From: Firmicutes bacterium UBA5766
Lineage (GTDB): Bacteria > Bacillota > Desulfotomaculia > Desulfotomaculales > Nap2-2B
DNA length: 56,522 nucleotides
Direction: 5' to 3'
Assembly (NCBI GenBank): GCA_002418775.1
Contig: DIEU01000024.1
Coordinates: 1 to 56,522, forward strand
The notes beneath the pieces are model-generated. The model ran no database searches, was not told the origin of the DNA, and saw only the letters and a program-made list of their open reading frames with translations. A program made the position numbers and the translations under genes. This document shows, piece after piece, positions 33,198 through 42,787 of the stretch; positions within the stretch are counted from its first letter, which is position 1; every line of letters starts with the position of its first letter.

Positions 33198-34391
33198 TCA
33201 ACAATCCTCTTCAAAATCACGCCTTACAATAGCGTCCGCCATTTTTACCACCCGCGCCATTTCTTTTACATCGTGTACACGCACTATATCAGCGCCCCCG
33301 GCAATTGATAAAGCAACTGTCACTGCTGTGCCTTCCAACCGCTGATCCACAGGAAGATCGAGCACTTTGCCGATTACCGATTTACGGGATGCGCCTACCA
33401 AAATAGGCCTGCCCAAACAAGCAAACTCCGGCAGTTTTAATATTGCCTCCAGGTTGCCCTCTACGGTTTTTCCAAAACCAACTCCAGGATCTATAGCAAT
33501 AGCGTCTCGCTTAATACCGGCTGCCTCCGCCATATCCATGCTTTCCCGGAAATAGTGGACCATCTCACCCAGCATGTCCTTATATTCCGTCCCCTGCTGA
33601 TTATGCATGATTATTACTGCCGCCCCGTAACGGGCTACAATACCCGGCATCTGCGGATCTCCCCTGAGGGCCTGCTGGTCATTCACTATCTGGACTCCAG
33701 TTTCCAGGCTCCGGCGCGCCGTTTCAGCCTTGCTGGTGTCAATTGAAACAGGTACGCGTATCTTCCCCGAGAGTCTCTTTAATACTGGCATTACCCTTTC
33801 TATTTCTTCCTCAAACGATACGGGAGTATAACCCGGCCTGGTCGATTCACCGCCCACATCGATTATATCAGCGCCTTCCTCAACCATTTGAAAAGCCCGT
33901 TCTTCCGCCTTCCCCGGATCAAGGTGAGTCCCCCCGTCAGAAAACGAATCAGGAGTAATATTTAAAATACCCATTATCAGAGTACGTTTTCCAAGATAGA
34001 GATCCCTATCCCTGCAGGACAGTTTGGCCGGCCGTTTCTCCAAATTATTCAGTACCTCCTCAATTTGATCCGCAAGTTTGGGCAAACCGAAAGCCTGCAT
34101 TTTTAATTTAAGCAGAACAGCTTTGTACTGACTTAAAGTTCCCATCAGAACAACATCTGTCCTGGATGCGCTGCCGTCAATCACTCCCCTGCTCACCGCC
34201 GCTTCGGCGCCCCTGGCCAGCATTTCCTGCTTAAGAATGTTGGCCTGCACAGAAGTTAAACCGTACAATTTAAGCACGCGAAAAACACCCTTGGGGGCCA
34301 TTAAGCGACCCCCAAGTTTGTCCGCTCCAATTTCAAAAATTCGTCCTAAAGCTTCATCACTGTTTTTAAAAAACAAATTTCTTACTTCCAT
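33198..34391 (-). CDS. folP: Dihydropteroate synthase with N-terminal extension
   Basis: This 397-residue protein carries the dihydropteroate synthase domain from about residue 130. Motifs are LIMGILNITPDSFSDGG, GADIIDVGGESTRPG, SIDTSKAE and the C-terminal VRVHDV. It joins 6-hydroxymethyl-dihydropterin pyrophosphate to p-aminobenzoate. About 125 residues precede this domain, more than the usual enzyme of about 280. The extra part has two regions with a MAPKGVFRVLKLYG and TDVVLMGTLSQYKAVLLKLK look, as seen in some clostridial FolP proteins; its role is unknown to me. It lies between leuS and folB, and start ATG follows AAGGA. Confidence 0.93.
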   Translation of the reverse strand: MEVRNLFFKNSDEALGRIFEIGADKLGGRLMAPKGVFRVLKLYGLTSVQANILKQEMLARGAEAAVSRGVIDGSASRTDVVLMGTLSQYKAVLLKLKMQAFGLPKLADQIEEVLNNLEKRPAKLSCRDRDLYLGKRTLIMGILNITPDSFSDGGTHLDPGKAEERAFQMVEEGADIIDVGGESTRPGYTPVSFEEEIERVMPVLKRLSGKIRVPVSIDTSKAETARRSLETGVQIVNDQQALRGDPQMPGIVARYGAAVIIMHNQQGTEYKDMLGEMVHYFRESMDMAEAAGIKRDAIAIDPGVGFGKTVEGNLEAILKLPEFACLGRPILVGASRKSVIGKVLDLPVDQRLEGTAVTVALSIAGGADIVRVHDVKEMARVVKMADAIVRRDFEEDC

Positions 34392-34415
34392 TTAAATCCT
34401 TACTCTATCTTTTTC

Positions 34416-36902
34416 TCATTTAACGACTATATTAACAAGTTTGCCCGGCACAGGAATTACCTTGATAATTTGTTTTCCCTTAATAAGCTGTTGGATCCGG
34501 GGCTGTGCGAGCACATATTCGGACATCTCCTGAGCCGAAGCTTCGGTGTTTATTCTTATCCTTTCTTTAATTCTTCCGTTCACCTGGATGACAATCTCCA
34601 CCTCTTCTTCAGCCATTGCCTCCAAATCATAAACAGGCCAACTCTGCTTGTGAACGCTTCCCTTCCCGCCGATCGCCTCCCATAATTCTTCGGTAATAAA
34701 CGGCGCAAATGGCGCCAACAGCAGAAGCAAATTTTTAACGGCCTCTTTCAAAACTTCGGGTTTGTGATTCCCGTTTTCCTCTTTATATTTATAAATCCCG
34801 TTGACAAGCTCCATAATCGCGCTTACCGCCGTGTTGAAGTTAAACCTGTCCGATATATCATCCGTTATTTTCTTAATGGTCTGGTGCGTTAAACGACGCA
34901 TTTGCCTTTCTTCAACCGTCAGATCCTGGGCAAGAACCTGGTCGGATATGCCTGACAAATTATCCGCTAAAGGCACGACCAGCCGCCAAAGGCGGTTTAG
35001 AAAACGGTAGCATCCTTCGACACCCTGGTCACTCCATTCAAGGTCCCTTTCCGGGGGAGCGGCAAACAGGATAAACAAACGGGCGGTATCGGCGCCATAG
35101 TTTTTGATAATATCTTCCGGGCTGACTACATTTCCTTTGGATTTGGACATTTTTGCCCCGTCTTTGAGGACCATCCCCTGGGTCAGCAGGTTGGTAAAAG
35201 GCTCCATTACCTCAACCAGGCCTAAATCATAAAGGACTTTTGTAAAGAAACGTGAATAGAGCAGGTGCAGCACAGCGTGCTCCACTCCGCCAATATACTG
35301 GTTAACCGGGAGCCACCTGTTCACTTTGGCCTTATCCCAGACTTTATTTTCTTCCCTGGGGCTTGTATAACGGTAGTAATACCATGAGGAACACATGAAG
35401 GTATCCATGGTATCGATTTCCCTCTTTGCAGCGCCTCCGCAGGTGGGGCAGCTGGTCTGCAAGAAATCCGGACAATCAGCTAACGGAGACTGCCCTGTCG
35501 GTTTAAAAGCCACATTCCTGGGCAGCAAGACGGGCAACTGGTTTTCCGGAACCGGCACAACACCGCAGTTATCACAGTAGACTATCGGAATCGGAGCGCC
35601 CCAGTAACGTTGCCTGGAAATCAGCCAATCACGCAGACGGTAGTTCACCCTCCGGCCGCCAAGTCCCTTCTCTTGAAGGTAATCAGTCACGGTCTCTTTC
35701 CCTTTACCGCTGGTCAACCCGTCAAATATTCCCGAGTTGAACATAATCCCTTCTTCCTCATATGCCTCTTCCATTGTTTCAGGCCCAAGTTCCTTCTCCG
35801 GCGGCTTTATAACAAGACGTACAGGTAAACCGTACTTGCGGGCAAATTCGAAATCTCTCTGATCATGCGCAGGAACACCCATGACAGCCCCTGTACCGTA
35901 TTCATACAGCACATAATTGGCAACCAAAACCGGCACGGTCTCTCCATTTAAGGGGTTTATGCAGTATGCTCCTGTAAAAAGCCCTTCTTTTTCCGTATCA
36001 GCGGATGTCCGCACTATTTCGCCCAGCCTGCTTACACGGCTGGCAAATGAACGGACGGCGCCGGCATGTTCCTTGCCTTCGATTAATTTTTCCACAAGGG
36101 GATGTTCGGGGGCAAGCACCATGTAGGTTACCCCGAAAATAGTGTCAGGACGGGTAGTAAAAACTGCTATTTCCTCATTGGAACCAGCCACAGGAAATTT
36201 GATTAAAGTCCCTTCGCTCCGGCCAATCCAATGATCCTGCATTATCTTAACTTTTTCAGGCCATCCTTCGAGGAGGTTTAAGTCGTCCAAAAGGCGGCGG
36301 GCATAATCTGTAATTCTAAAAAACCACTGCTCAAGCTCTCTTTTTTCTACTTCTGTTTTACAGCGTTCACAAACACCTTCTCCAACAACCTGTTCGTTTG
36401 CCAGGACTGTTGCGCAGGAAGTGCACCAGTTTACCGCGGCTCTTTTCCTGTAAGCCAGTCCGCGGTTATAAAGCTGCAGAAAAAGCCACTGTGTCCACTT
36501 GTAATATCCGGGGTGGGATGTAGCTACCTCACGGCGCCAGTCATAACTAAAACCAAGCTGTTTAAGCTGTTCCCGCATAGTATTTATATTTTCAGTGGTC
36601 CAGTCAGCAGGATGAATATCGCCGTGTTTGATAGCCGCGTTTTCAGCAGGCAGTCCGAAGGAGTCCCAGCCCATGGGATGCAAAACATCATACCCCTGCA
36701 TGGTTTTAAACCTTGCCACAACATCACCGATGGAGTAATTTCTTACATGGCCCATATGCAGCTTTCCTGACGGATAGGGAAACATTTCCAGGCAATAGAA
36801 TCCGGGGCGCTCGCCAAAATCCCCAACTCTGTATAAATCCCCGGTCTCCCATTTTTTAAGCCATTTTTCCTCAAGTTCGTGGTGATTGTACCTGTCTTTC
36901 AA
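34416..36902 (-). CDS. leuS: Leucyl-tRNA synthetase
   Basis: This 828-residue class I synthetase charges tRNA-Leu. HIGH motif is PYPSGKLHMGHVRNYSIGD, and the KMSKS motif lies in GAKMSKSKGNVV. The CP1 editing domain (TRPDTIFGVTYMVLAPEHPL) is intact, as are the zinc-type cysteine segments CTSCATVLANEQV and CPTCGG. TTG is the start, 10 nt after GGGGG. No T-box leader with a TGGNACCGCG element is present in the 115 nt before it, which holds only the tRNA terminator. Gene length is normal. Confidence 0.97.
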   Translation of the reverse strand: MKDRYNHHELEEKWLKKWETGDLYRVGDFGERPGFYCLEMFPYPSGKLHMGHVRNYSIGDVVARFKTMQGYDVLHPMGWDSFGLPAENAAIKHGDIHPADWTTENINTMREQLKQLGFSYDWRREVATSHPGYYKWTQWLFLQLYNRGLAYRKRAAVNWCTSCATVLANEQVVGEGVCERCKTEVEKRELEQWFFRITDYARRLLDDLNLLEGWPEKVKIMQDHWIGRSEGTLIKFPVAGSNEEIAVFTTRPDTIFGVTYMVLAPEHPLVEKLIEGKEHAGAVRSFASRVSRLGEIVRTSADTEKEGLFTGAYCINPLNGETVPVLVANYVLYEYGTGAVMGVPAHDQRDFEFARKYGLPVRLVIKPPEKELGPETMEEAYEEEGIMFNSGIFDGLTSGKGKETVTDYLQEKGLGGRRVNYRLRDWLISRQRYWGAPIPIVYCDNCGVVPVPENQLPVLLPRNVAFKPTGQSPLADCPDFLQTSCPTCGGAAKREIDTMDTFMCSSWYYYRYTSPREENKVWDKAKVNRWLPVNQYIGGVEHAVLHLLYSRFFTKVLYDLGLVEVMEPFTNLLTQGMVLKDGAKMSKSKGNVVSPEDIIKNYGADTARLFILFAAPPERDLEWSDQGVEGCYRFLNRLWRLVVPLADNLSGISDQVLAQDLTVEERQMRRLTHQTIKKITDDISDRFNFNTAVSAIMELVNGIYKYKEENGNHKPEVLKEAVKNLLLLLAPFAPFITEELWEAIGGKGSVHKQSWPVYDLEAMAEEEVEIVIQVNGRIKERIRINTEASAQEMSEYVLAQPRIQQLIKGKQIIKVIPVPGKLVNIVVK

Positions 36903-36964
36903 ACTTTTTTAGCCCCCTACAGCAAACAAGTAGTAACAGTTGTGGTTAAATTAGAGAAATTTTA

Positions 36965-36992
36965 AAAAGCCGGGCATACCTTAGCCCAGCTT
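36965..36992 (-). terminator. Terminator after tRNA-Ala
   Basis: AGCTGGGC and GCCCGGCT pair (one T-G) on the minus strand and are followed by TTTTTAAAA. It lies 26 nt past the tRNA and before leuS. Confidence 0.8.
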
Positions 36993-37017
36993 TTATAAGT
37001 CCCCTTTTTAAAACTCA

Positions 37018-37092
37018 TGGTGGAGCTGGCGGGAATCGAACCCGCGGCCTCTTCCATGCCAAGGAAGCGCGCTCCCGCTGCGCCACAGCCCC
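37018..37092 (-). tRNA. tRNA-Ala (anticodon GGC)
   Basis: The minus strand gives a full cloverleaf. The acceptor GGGGCTG pairs with CAGCTCC (one G-T), with discriminator A and an encoded CCA. The anticodon stem CTTCC/GGAAG holds loop TTGGCAT, anticodon GGC, which reads GCC and GCT codons. The T arm contains GGTTCGAATCC. It is a single tRNA gene between pth and leuS. Confidence 0.96.
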
Positions 37093-37191
37093 ATTTATAC
37101 AGTCACTAAAACCATATTATAAAGATATTATAGGAAATTGTCAATAAAATGTTCGCCCCGGCAGACTATAGTTTTAAACTGTTTATAAATA

Positions 37192-37752
37192 TCAATTGTA
37201 CATGTTCATCGCTTTTTCAATACCGTCGGCTGCAATGGTTTTTATCGCCTGCGCAGCTTTTTCAACCATCTGCCCAACAACCAGCGCTTCTTCGGAAGAA
37301 AAACGGCTCAATACCCAGTCCACCATTTCAAAATCAGGTTCCAAAGGCCGGCCTACGCCAACTCGAAGGCGAATAAAATCTTTGCTGCCAACCAAATCAA
37401 TTATTGATCTCAGCCCACGGTGCCCTCCATCTCCGCCTTTTCCACGAATGCGCAGCTTACCGAGAGGCAGGTCTATGTCATCGCAAACAACAATCAAGTC
37501 CTGAGTGGACAGCCGGTACCAGTGCAACAGGCTGACTACCGACTCGCCGCTATTATTCATGTATGTCTGCGGCTTGGCCAGGATAATTTTTTGCTCTTTA
37601 AACTCAGTGTTTGCCACCAGAGCCTTGCATTTTAAACGCCAGCCGGTTATATCCCGCTCCCGGGCCAACCAGTCAATTACCCTGAAACCAATACTGTGAC
37701 GGGTATTGGAATAAGAAGTTCCCGGATTACCCAAACCAGTTATTAAAAGCAT
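37192..37752 (-). CDS. pth: Peptidyl-tRNA hydrolase
   Basis: This 186-residue enzyme frees tRNA from prematurely released peptidyl-tRNA. Its motifs are LITGLGNPGTSYSNTRHSIGF with the catalytic His, LAKPQTYMNNSGESV, and VCDDIDLPLGKLRIRGKGGDGGHRGLRSI. I use the ATG at 37752, 8 nt after GAGGG; a start 18 nt upstream lacks a site. It belongs to the conserved spoVG-glmU-prs-(ctc)-pth block, but here a rightward PRC-barrel gene replaces ctc. Confidence 0.96.
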   Translation of the reverse strand: MLLITGLGNPGTSYSNTRHSIGFRVIDWLARERDITGWRLKCKALVANTEFKEQKIILAKPQTYMNNSGESVVSLLHWYRLSTQDLIVVCDDIDLPLGKLRIRGKGGDGGHRGLRSIIDLVGSKDFIRLRVGVGRPLEPDFEMVDWVLSRFSSEEALVVGQMVEKAAQAIKTIAADGIEKAMNMYN

Positions 37753-37844
37753 TTTATATACCCTCGACAAGTAATGTCCAGACCATTACCTGCATATCAA
37801 TAAGGCAAGGACAACTGTTTTATTATAAGGGGGAAGCAAGTAAG

Positions 37845-38567
37845 ATGCGTAAGAGCAAACATCTAATAAACCTGCCGGTAATAAGCCTTCAAGAAGGTCA
37901 GCGGATCGGTAAGGTCAAAGGATTGGTAGTGGATCCGTCCCGAAAATCCGTAGCCGCCTTGATTTTAGAAGAAAAAGGATTGTTTAAAGAACAAAAATTT
38001 ATTCCTTTTTGTAATGTCCGCAGCATTGGAGAAAATGCCGTAACGGTTGAACAAGGCAACATAATCCAAAAAGGAGCTACACTACCAGAGATAGTTAAGT
38101 ATTATAAGGACAAAATTGATGTTATCGGCTCCCGTATCGTCATGGAAAACGGAACCATTATAGGCCAGGTTAACGAATACTTTATAGAAACTCAGGACGG
38201 AAAGATTGCCGGTCTTGAAATATCGACCGGAATCATTAATGATCTGATGGAAGGTAAAGCATATTTGAATTCAGATTTTATCCGTACCCTGGGCAAGCAG
38301 GTTACTGTCTGCACAGATGATTCAAAAACTAATTTGATTAAAAATGACGACGGCATGCAGGAAAATATCCGGTCATTCGCCGGCAAAGCCGGCCATACGT
38401 GGTCTTTAACCCTGGAGAAAAGCCGCCGGTTAAGTTCTGCGATAAGCCGTCCTTTTAAGAAAAAATCTAATAAATTAGATAAAACATGCGACATCATGGA
38501 TGAAAAAGACGAAACCATACCTGCTGATCCAACCGTGGAAGAAGCTGAACAAAAAAAAGGAGACTAA
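37845..38567 (+). CDS. PRC-barrel domain protein
   Basis: This 240-residue soluble protein has two PRC-barrel domains. One is near residues 9-80 (VISLQEGQRIGKVKGLVVDP) and one near residues 90-160 (VIGSRIVMENGTIIGQVNEYFIE). A basic, Ser/Lys-rich tail without transmembrane segments follows. PRC-barrels occur in RimM and in photosynthetic reaction-centre H subunits and act as protein or RNA docking units. ATG has GGGGGAAGC upstream. It lies between pth and prs but on the opposite strand, ending 4 nt before the prs stop. No specific role can be assigned. Confidence 0.8.
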   Translation: MRKSKHLINLPVISLQEGQRIGKVKGLVVDPSRKSVAALILEEKGLFKEQKFIPFCNVRSIGENAVTVEQGNIIQKGATLPEIVKYYKDKIDVIGSRIVMENGTIIGQVNEYFIETQDGKIAGLEISTGIINDLMEGKAYLNSDFIRTLGKQVTVCTDDSKTNLIKNDDGMQENIRSFAGKAGHTWSLTLEKSRRLSSAISRPFKKKSNKLDKTCDIMDEKDETIPADPTVEEAEQKKGD

Positions 38568-38570
38568 AAA

Positions 38571-39518
38571 TCAGTCAAACAGCTTACTAACAGAAAGGTC
38601 CTCATGAATCCGGATAATCGCCTCCCCTAAAAGAGGAGCTACTGAAAGAACCTTAATTTTATTAAGTCTCTTCTCAGGAGGCAGGTTGATTGTATTAGTT
38701 ACTATTACCTCGCTGATAGGCGCTTTCTCTAAAAGCCGGATGGCAGGGCCACTTAAGACCGGGTGTGTGCAGCATACATAAATGTCTTTCGCCCCCCATC
38801 TTCTTTTTAAGGCATCGGCGCCCTGTGTAATAGTACCGGCTGTATCGATTATATCATCTATCATGATAACGTTTTTGTCTTTTACATCTCCTACAATGTT
38901 CATTATTTCGGCAACATTTGGTTCGGGGCGGCGCTTGTCGATTATTGCAATTCGGGCGCCTATTCGTTCAGCAAGTTCCCTCGCCCTGGTTACACCACCA
39001 AGATCAGGTGAAACAACTATCACATTCTCCAGTTTTTGCTGCAGGAAGTACTGGGCTAAAATAGGCACACCCGGCAAATGATCCACTGGAATATCAAAAA
39101 ACCCCTGGATCTGACCGGCATGCAGGTCCATCGTCACAACCCGCCGGGCTCCGCTGGCCGTGATTAAATTGGCCACCAGCTTGGCTGTGATTGGATCGCG
39201 GGCTCTTGTCTTCCGGTCCTGGCGCGCATAACCATAATATGAAAGAACTGCAGTAATCCTCCTTGCCGACGCCCTTCGTAGAGCATCAACAAGAATTAAC
39301 AGTTCCATCAAGTGTTCGTTGACAGGCTGCGAGGTGGGTTGTACAACAAAAACATCTGCGCCGCGGACGCTTTCGTTAATTTTTACATGAACCTCGCCAT
39401 CTGAAAAACGGATAACTTTAGCCTCTCCCAGTGTTACACCCAGGTACTGCGCAATTTCTTCAGCCAATTCCGGGTTGGCGTTGCCGGTAAAAATCTTTAA
39501 CCTTTTGTTTAACGTCAT
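38571..39518 (-). CDS. prs: Ribose-phosphate pyrophosphokinase
   Basis: This 315-residue enzyme makes PRPP from ribose-5-phosphate and ATP for nucleotide, His and Trp synthesis. Motifs are FSDGEVHVKINESVRG, the TSQPVNEHLMELL segment, YYGYARQDRK and the PRPP-binding loop VIMIDDIIDTAGTI. I use the ATG at 39518 (MTLNKRLKIFTGNANP); an ATG four codons upstream sits directly on the ribosome site. It follows glmU by 50 nt, the standard Firmicute order. Confidence 0.95.
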   Translation of the reverse strand: MTLNKRLKIFTGNANPELAEEIAQYLGVTLGEAKVIRFSDGEVHVKINESVRGADVFVVQPTSQPVNEHLMELLILVDALRRASARRITAVLSYYGYARQDRKTRARDPITAKLVANLITASGARRVVTMDLHAGQIQGFFDIPVDHLPGVPILAQYFLQQKLENVIVVSPDLGGVTRARELAERIGARIAIIDKRRPEPNVAEIMNIVGDVKDKNVIMIDDIIDTAGTITQGADALKRRWGAKDIYVCCTHPVLSGPAIRLLEKAPISEVIVTNTINLPPEKRLNKIKVLSVAPLLGEAIIRIHEDLSVSKLFD

Positions 39519-39568
39519 TTTAGAACACATCCTCTTTCGGAAACTGTAAATTCTTGCTTTTATAATCT

Positions 39569-40948
39569 CTAAAGATCTTTTTCTTTGGCTGTATTTTTCT
39601 TGTTGTATCTTTCAATATTCTTTTGTCTGCCCCGGGCGACACTGAGGGTGTTTTCGGGTACATTTTTAGTAATTGTGGAACCAGCGCCAATTACAGCGCC
39701 CGATCCAACTTCTACAGGCGCCACAAAATTTGTGTTGCTTCCCACAAAAGCCCGGTTACCGATCACTGTAGGCCATTTTTTACTGCCATCATAATTGCAT
39801 GTAATAGTACCCGCCCCTATGTTTACCTCTGAACCCATCGTAGTATCTCCAATATAGCTTAAATGCGGCACTTTGCTTTTAATCCCGATTTTGGCTTTCT
39901 TAAGCTCAACAAAATCGCCCACTTTTACTTCCTGTTCAAGTACACAACCCGGCCGGATATAAGCAAAAGGCCCTATGTTGCAATTATTGCCAATTACGCT
40001 CTCCATGACTATAGAATTTCTTATTACTGCGCCTGCGCCTATCTGAACATCACTCAGGTGAGTCCCTGGCCCTATGGTACAATTAGGACCTATAGAACTT
40101 CTCCCCTCGATAATTGTAAAAGGAAGTATAGTAGTATCCTGTCCAACTTCAACCTCCTTGTCAACAAAGGTATTTTTTGGATCAATGACTGTTACGCCTG
40201 ACAGCATAAGGTCAGTTAATATCCTCTGTCTCATAATTGATTCTACTTCCGCTAACTGGCAGCGGTCGTTAATCCCCAATATTTCTCCCGCATCTTTTAT
40301 TTTATAAGCTTCAACGGGCAGATCGACTTTGACGTATTTTTCAATAAGGTCTGTCAGATAATATTCTTTTTGTGCATTATTGTTTTTAATCTCTGAAAGC
40401 GCCTCAAAGAGCCCTTCCCCTGAAAAAACATAAATTCCTGTATTTATTTCTCTTATGGCAAGTTCTTTCTGACCTGCATCCCTTTGCTCAACGATCTGTA
40501 AAACTTTGCCTGTACCCTCACGGATAATGCGCCCGTAGTTCCCCGGATCGGTAATTTCTGCAGTGAGCACTGTTGCCTTTGCTTTAGTATTTTCATGGTA
40601 TTCCAGGAGATTTTTAAAGGATGATTGTGTTATAAGAGGAGTATCACCGCCAATAACAAGCAAATCTCCGCTAAATCCTTCCAGCCTTTCTTTTGCCTGA
40701 AGCAGCGCATGAGCTGTTCCCAGTTGAGGATCCTGGTAAACTATACTGATGTTTCCCGGCAGGCTTTTAGCCACCATATCCCCGCGATGTCCGACAACTA
40801 TAGTGATATTTTCTATTCCAGCGTTATATAAGGACTCCGTTACGTAGTCGAGCATGGGGCGGCCGCAGACTTTATGAAGAACCTTCGGCAACTCGGATTT
40901 CATACGCGTACCCTTGCCAGCCGCTAAAATTACTGCTGCCCGCTGCAT
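39569..40948 (-). CDS. glmU: Bifunctional GlcN-1-P acetyltransferase / GlcNAc-1-P uridyltransferase
   Basis: This 459-residue enzyme makes UDP-GlcNAc for peptidoglycan. The N-terminal uridyltransferase has ILAAGKGTRMKSELPKVLH and GGDTPLI. The C-terminal left-handed beta-helix has the acetyltransferase site, seen in GPFAYIRPG, VELKKAKIG and NIGAGTITCNYDG. Start ATG lies 12 nt after GAGG. Order spoVG-glmU-prs is as in Bacillus. Nothing unusual was seen. Confidence 0.97.
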   Translation of the reverse strand: MQRAAVILAAGKGTRMKSELPKVLHKVCGRPMLDYVTESLYNAGIENITIVVGHRGDMVAKSLPGNISIVYQDPQLGTAHALLQAKERLEGFSGDLLVIGGDTPLITQSSFKNLLEYHENTKAKATVLTAEITDPGNYGRIIREGTGKVLQIVEQRDAGQKELAIREINTGIYVFSGEGLFEALSEIKNNNAQKEYYLTDLIEKYVKVDLPVEAYKIKDAGEILGINDRCQLAEVESIMRQRILTDLMLSGVTVIDPKNTFVDKEVEVGQDTTILPFTIIEGRSSIGPNCTIGPGTHLSDVQIGAGAVIRNSIVMESVIGNNCNIGPFAYIRPGCVLEQEVKVGDFVELKKAKIGIKSKVPHLSYIGDTTMGSEVNIGAGTITCNYDGSKKWPTVIGNRAFVGSNTNFVAPVEVGSGAVIGAGSTITKNVPENTLSVARGRQKNIERYNKKNTAKEKDL

Positions 40949-41050
40949 TAAATCATATCACCTCAAATTTTTTTTCCGTAAACATTATACTCTTATTTTC
41001 TTCTATTCCCTTATTCAACATAAATCTTTTTTTTCCTTTAATCCACTTAA

Positions 41051-41090
41051 TTAATAAGAAAGAGAGCCGTACAGCTCTCTTTCTTATTAA
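41051..41090 (-). terminator. Long perfect hairpin, terminator of spoVG
   Basis: A 17-bp perfect stem (TTAATAAGAAAGAGAGC and its complement) encloses a 6-nt loop. It lies 45 nt after the spoVG stop and before glmU; A/T-rich arms let it work in either direction. Confidence 0.75.
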
Positions 41091-41134
41091 TATTTAAATT
41101 GATTTAAAAAATAAATCTAAATTTATTCAAATAA

Positions 41135-41389
41135 TTAGACCACATCTTCATACGCCTGCAAAACGGCGCTTTGGATCAATTCCCTGGCCATTGTAGATAT
41201 CGGGTGGGCAATATCACGAAACTCACCATCAGGAGTTTTTCGGCTGGGCATTGCTACAAAAAGACCCCTGTTTCCCTCAACCACTTTCACATCATGTATA
41301 ACAAACATGTCATCAAGGGTCACTGATACGATTGCTTTCATTCTTCCTTCCCTGAGTAATTTACGAACCCTTACGTCTGTGACTATCAA
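41135..41389 (-). CDS. spoVG: Septation/sporulation regulator SpoVG
   Basis: This 84-residue RNA/DNA-binding protein has the invariant SpoVG body: TDVRVRKL, MKAIVSVTLDDMFVIHDVKV, GLFVAMPSRKTPDGEFRDIAHP. In Bacillus it affects asymmetric septation and cortex formation. TTG start is 10 nt after AGGTGG. A sigma-H-like sequence (AAGGACTTT, then GAAGAAATC) lies about 80 nt upstream but is a weak match. It stands directly before glmU in the conserved order, isolated from it by a strong hairpin. Confidence 0.96.
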   Translation of the reverse strand: MIVTDVRVRKLLREGRMKAIVSVTLDDMFVIHDVKVVEGNRGLFVAMPSRKTPDGEFRDIAHPISTMARELIQSAVLQAYEDVV

Positions 41390-41569
41390 AATAAGTTCAC
41401 CACCTTCCTGGGAAAAAAAATTATGTCTGTTTGTTAGATTTCTTCATTAATATCAAAAGTCCTTCAATTTTTTAATAAATTAAAATCTTTTTTTATAAGA
41501 CGAATTTCAACAAATTCTGTACATGGGAAAAATCAAAGCTGGTTTTGCGTCTTAAGTCCGGAGATACCT

Positions 41570-42787
41570 CTACGGACCAAGCGGGCTATACCCCTGCCTG
41601 GCCAGACTTTTGAGAATATAATCAAGATGCTCCTTGTCGCGTGTTTCCAGCACAAGTTCAACTTCTGCCAACTGCAGAGGGATCTGTGGTTTTGTCCGGT
41701 CATGTTTTATGGAAATAAGGTTAGCTTTCATCCCTGCCAGCAAAGCGATTAATTTAGAAAGGCTTCCCGGCTGATCAGGAATTGCCAGATTCAATTGCAG
41801 GCGTCGCCCCGATTTGACCAAACCTCTTTCAATAATTATCGATATCTTATTCGCGTCAATATTACCTCCGCTTATAATTGAGACCACCTTTTTGCCCTCC
41901 ACAGGCAAACGGTGATTTAAAAGGGCAGCCAGTCCGACCGCGCCTGCGCCTTCAACGACCAACTTCGATCGCTCAAGCAAAAGCATGATTGCTTCGGCTA
42001 TTTCTTCCTCCTCAACCAGTACAAGATCATCAACGTAACGTTTGATTATTTCAAAAGCAATAGCTCCCGGTTGGCGAACATTTATACCATCGGCGATGGT
42101 CCTTCCCGGTAAATGCTTCTGAACTTCTTTTTCCTTAAAAGAATAATAAGTCGCCGGCGCCTCTGATGTTTGGACGCCAAAGACCAATACTCCGGGTTTC
42201 AAGGACTTTATGGCAAGAGCAATTCCTGAAATCAGCCCTCCTCCGCCGGTAGGCACAACTATTACATCCAGGTCCGGAAGTTCTGAGATTAGTTCCAAAG
42301 CTATTGTTCCATGCCCGGCCATAATCTCCGGATCGTCAAAACTATGTATTAATGTGGCTCTTGTTTTCTCCTGAAGGATCTTAGCCTGCGTAAAAGCTTG
42401 AGCATAATCGTCGCCGGCCAGCACCACCTGCGCCCCATATCCCTGAGTGGCCATGACTTTCGCTATTGGCGTGCCCTCAGGCATGACAATAGTTGCTTTT
42501 ATGCCTGCTTTGGAGGCCGCATAAGCCACACCCTGGGCATGATTGCCCGCCGAAGCTGCAATTACCCCGTGTTCGCTTTCGGCGTCACTCAGCGAGCGGA
42601 TCTTATTATAGGCTCCTCTTATTTTAAATGAGCCTGTTTTTTGCATGTTTTCCAGCTTCAAATAAAGCTCGCTGCCGGTTAACCTGCTGAAGGTATCGGA
42701 ATAATCCAAAGGCGTAGATCTTGTTACGCCCGCCAATCTTTTGCTTGCTTTCCTGACGGAATCAAGCGTCAGCATATCCGGATCCAT
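41570..42787 (-). CDS. ilvA: Threonine ammonia-lyase
   Basis: This 405-residue PLP enzyme deaminates threonine to 2-oxobutyrate, the first step to isoleucine or to propionate. The PLP lysine is in GSFKIRGAYNKI, the phosphate-binding loop is PTGGGGLISG, and a C-terminal ACT domain (RRLQLNLAIPDQPGSLSKLIALLAG) provides regulation. The single ACT and length fit the catabolic/TdcB-related or short biosynthetic form. The start ATG overlaps the bioDA stop by one base (TAATG), so it is translated with the biotin operon, an unusual partner. Confidence 0.92.
   Translation of the reverse strand: MDPDMLTLDSVRKASKRLAGVTRSTPLDYSDTFSRLTGSELYLKLENMQKTGSFKIRGAYNKIRSLSDAESEHGVIAASAGNHAQGVAYAASKAGIKATIVMPEGTPIAKVMATQGYGAQVVLAGDDYAQAFTQAKILQEKTRATLIHSFDDPEIMAGHGTIALELISELPDLDVIVVPTGGGGLISGIALAIKSLKPGVLVFGVQTSEAPATYYSFKEKEVQKHLPGRTIADGINVRQPGAIAFEIIKRYVDDLVLVEEEEIAEAIMLLLERSKLVVEGAGAVGLAALLNHRLPVEGKKVVSIISGGNIDANKISIIIERGLVKSGRRLQLNLAIPDQPGSLSKLIALLAGMKANLISIKHDRTKPQIPLQLAEVELVLETRDKEHLDYILKSLARQGYSPLGP

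Noticed and set aside
36903..37017. T-box leader for leuS
   Set aside because: There is no TGGNACCGCG antiterminator core and no specifier loop; only the tRNA-Ala terminator is present.
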